A stretch of DNA of 64,000 bases. Origin: Melanocharis versteri (Eukaryota; Chordata; Aves; Passeriformes; Melanocharitidae). Made by a program: the position numbers and the translations under genes. Shown piece by piece: positions 62,985 through 64,000 of this stretch. The DNA lies in contig VZTG01006051.1 in the NCBI GenBank assembly GCA_013397845.1, positions 61,996-125,995 on the forward strand. Direction: 5' to 3'. The notes under the pieces are model-generated. The model ran no database searches and had not been told where the DNA came from. It worked only from the letters and a program-made list of their open reading frames with translations. The first letter of the stretch is position 1, and the number at the start of each line of letters is the position of its first letter.

Positions 62985-63039
62985 CGGTGTCAGCTTTCGG
63001 CAAGAAGTTCACTTCGTTCTGGTGAGAGAACGGCACAAG
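62985..63039 (+). CDS. BSN: Bassoon exon 10: usual C-terminus and stop
   Basis: 55 bp. It completes an Ala codon and encodes VSAFGKKFTSFW, then TGA at 63023-63025. Mammalian Bassoon ends AVSAFGKKFSSFW, so this is the canonical terminus. Fourteen non-coding bases follow, then AAG/gtgagt, a strong donor at 63040. A 55-bp length is not a multiple of three. The presence of a donor so close after a stop indicates that transcription and splicing continue into further exons. Confidence 0.93.
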
Positions 63040-63125
63040 GTGAGTGCAGCCAGCACCAGGCATTGTGCCATGGGCTCTTCCAGCCCCGGCCGTGCCTGAT
63101 GCCCTCCTCCTCCCTTCCACTGCAG

Positions 63126-63223
63126 GAGTTTGGGAAGTGAGTGGAGATTTGAGTCGTTGCAGTGGAAAAACCTATGAAGAAGCCAATGAATTCAGCATGC
63201 GGCGCCAGACTCTGAGTATAACG
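63126..63223 (+). other. BSN: Downstream exon encoding a PDZ-like second half if exon 10 is skipped
   Basis: A 98-bp segment with strong splice signals on both sides (cttccactgcag at the 5' side, ATAACG/gtgagtg at the 3' side). In the usual transcript it would be 3' untranslated. Joined directly to exon 9 in matching phase 1, it gives 33 open codons from GVWEVSGDLS to TLSIT. Continuing from exon 9, GKLTE-GVWEVSGDLS and the block GKTYEEANEFS follow the PDZ pattern GKL..GD..L.VNG..L....TYEE.A, and Piccolo, as I recall, has SKTYEEVQS at this point. Its base composition is about 47% G+C by hand count, against very GC-rich flanks, as expected if selection holds it. Exon status and translation are inference; splice and frame facts are visible. 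Confidence 0.65.
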
Positions 63224-63696
63224 GTGAGTGTGCAGGGCACACCTGCACACGAGTCCCCTCTGCCGTGCCATCTCAGGTTCCAGTGGCACCACTGTCCCCC
63301 GGCACGTGCTGAGCCCTGCCTTGCCTCGCTCCCAGCCCCCAGGCTGGGAAAGATGTAGCACGGATCCATCCCCTTCGTGCTGGGCCACTCATCCCCATCT
63401 TCATCCCCAAGTGCTGGCCCCAAGCCAAGGCTTGGGGGCTTGGCCTTGTTCCCCAGTTTCGGCAGCGCTGGTGCAGACCCTGGGTTTCCAGGGAAGGTTT
63501 GGGCAGTCCAGGCCCTGCTCCGGGAGCCCGTCCAGCGCGGGGGCGGGCGGAGGCGGCGGCAGCTGCTCCGCCGGCAGTGCCTCTTGGCTCTCTGGGGCCC
63601 TTTCGCTCGGGCCAGCGCTGCCGCTCGGCGGGGTCCCTTCCGCGGGGAGGGGCTGCTCGAACTAATGCCTCTCTCTCTCTCTCTGTCTCCCGCAAG
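63224..63696 (+). other. BSN: Probable intron between downstream exons (473 bp)
   Basis: Donor GTGAGTG after 63223; acceptor at 63695-63696 after a CT run (63669-63684) and GTCTCCCGCAAG. GC-rich, no gene seen. Confidence 0.5.
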
Positions 63697-64000
63697 CTTT
63701 TGAAAGCAGGGCGATCCCTGGATGCTGGACCAAACGGCGGCCGAGCAGGGGCCCGGCGGACGCCCCGGGGCGGGTGCCCCCCACGCCTGGCGAGCAGCTC
63801 CGGCGCGGCACACGGCGAGCCCCGGCAGCTGCCCCGAGGGGATGGGCCTGATCCGGACCGTCGGGTCAGGCCCCGTAGGTGGGCTGCGGCCCTTTCTCAA
63901 GATTATACGCAGAGTTGCTCCCTCTGAACCCCAGCTCTGGCCTCTTCATAGGTTTTCCCCCCCGCGAGCCGAGGGCTGGGCGCCGTGGGCGCCGCTCCTC
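63697..64000 (+). other. BSN: Possible further downstream exon / 3' UTR of BSN
   Basis: Follows a strong polypyrimidine tract. In phase 0 after the PDZ-like exon it stays open for 76 codons (LLKAGRSLDAGPNGG ... SQDYTQSCSL) to a TGA at 63925-63927. The translation is Arg/Gly/Pro-rich and has no similarity I recognise, and a GC-rich sequence can be open by chance. In the usual transcript it would be 3' untranslated. No polyadenylation signal was seen before the window ends. Confidence 0.35.

Larger units (their letters stand above)
21273..63039 (+). other. BSN: BSN (Bassoon) gene, 5'-partial: exons 3-10
   Basis: Bassoon is a very large scaffold of the presynaptic active zone that organises vesicle clusters and release machinery together with Piccolo, RIM, RIM-BP and CAST/ELKS. 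The coding join in this window is 21273-22103, 49918-50412, 51548-58186, 58933-61057, 61361-62097, 62445-62538, 62667-62810 and 62985-63025. Every intron is GT-AG. Introns 3, 4, 5 and 7 are phase 0; introns 6, 8 and 9 are phase 1. The frame is 3,701 codons without interruption. Identification rests on near-verbatim stretches that I recognise from mammalian Bassoon, such as WLCLNCQMQRALGMDM, SPQSLSDTGYSSDGISSSQ, CRISSIPGTSRVEPG, KISKFSPIEEAKDVESD and the C-terminus KKFTSFW. The start codon and first half of zinc finger 1 are upstream of the window. Exon numbers follow the mammalian gene and are inferred. Confidence 0.96.

Noticed and set aside
1..64000. CRISPR arrays, bacterial operons, tRNA or rRNA genes
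   Set aside because: None seen; the window is vertebrate with one large neuronal gene.

Overview
The window is vertebrate nuclear DNA, almost certainly from a bird. The clearest sign is a series of CR1 LINE 3' ends on both strands, several carrying the 8-bp terminal motif related to ATTCTATG, with no mammalian SINEs seen. Genes are intron-rich with canonical GT-AG introns, and the exons are GC-rich. I cannot name the species.

One gene explains the window: BSN, encoding Bassoon, the giant presynaptic active-zone scaffold, on the + strand. The first coding exon (N-terminus and first half of zinc finger 1) lies upstream of the window. Using mammalian exon numbering by inference, the window holds the end of intron 2 (1-21272), exon 3 (21273-22103), a 27.8-kb intron 3, exon 4 (49918-50412), the giant exon 5 (51548-58186), exon 6 (58933-61057), exon 7 (61361-62097), exon 8 (62445-62538), exon 9 (62667-62810) and exon 10 with the usual stop (62985-63039, TGA at 63023-63025). 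The joined reading frame is 3,701 codons, which plus roughly 200 missing N-terminal residues fits a full-length Bassoon of about 3,900 residues. All exon junctions keep frame and no disabling mutation was seen.

Intron 2 (first 21 kb) and intron 3 contain no convincing additional gene. They hold CR1 copies, an old CR1/L3-like LINE relic near 17-18 kb, two CpG-rich islands (about 5.4-6.2 kb and 12.8-13.6 kb) that could be alternative promoters or enhancers, a nested local duplication near 30.6-31.7 kb, and several AT-rich patches with the texture of conserved non-coding elements.

The most interesting observation is at the 3' end. Bassoon is usually described as lacking the PDZ domain of its paralogue Piccolo. 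Here the residues of exon 9 just before the usual C-terminus read like the first half of a PDZ domain. A 98-bp, well-bounded exon downstream of the stop (63126-63223) reads like the second half (TYEEA-type helix) if exon 10 is skipped, and the splice phase matches. Exon 10 would then be a switch between the known short tail and a PDZ-like tail. This is inferred from sequence only.
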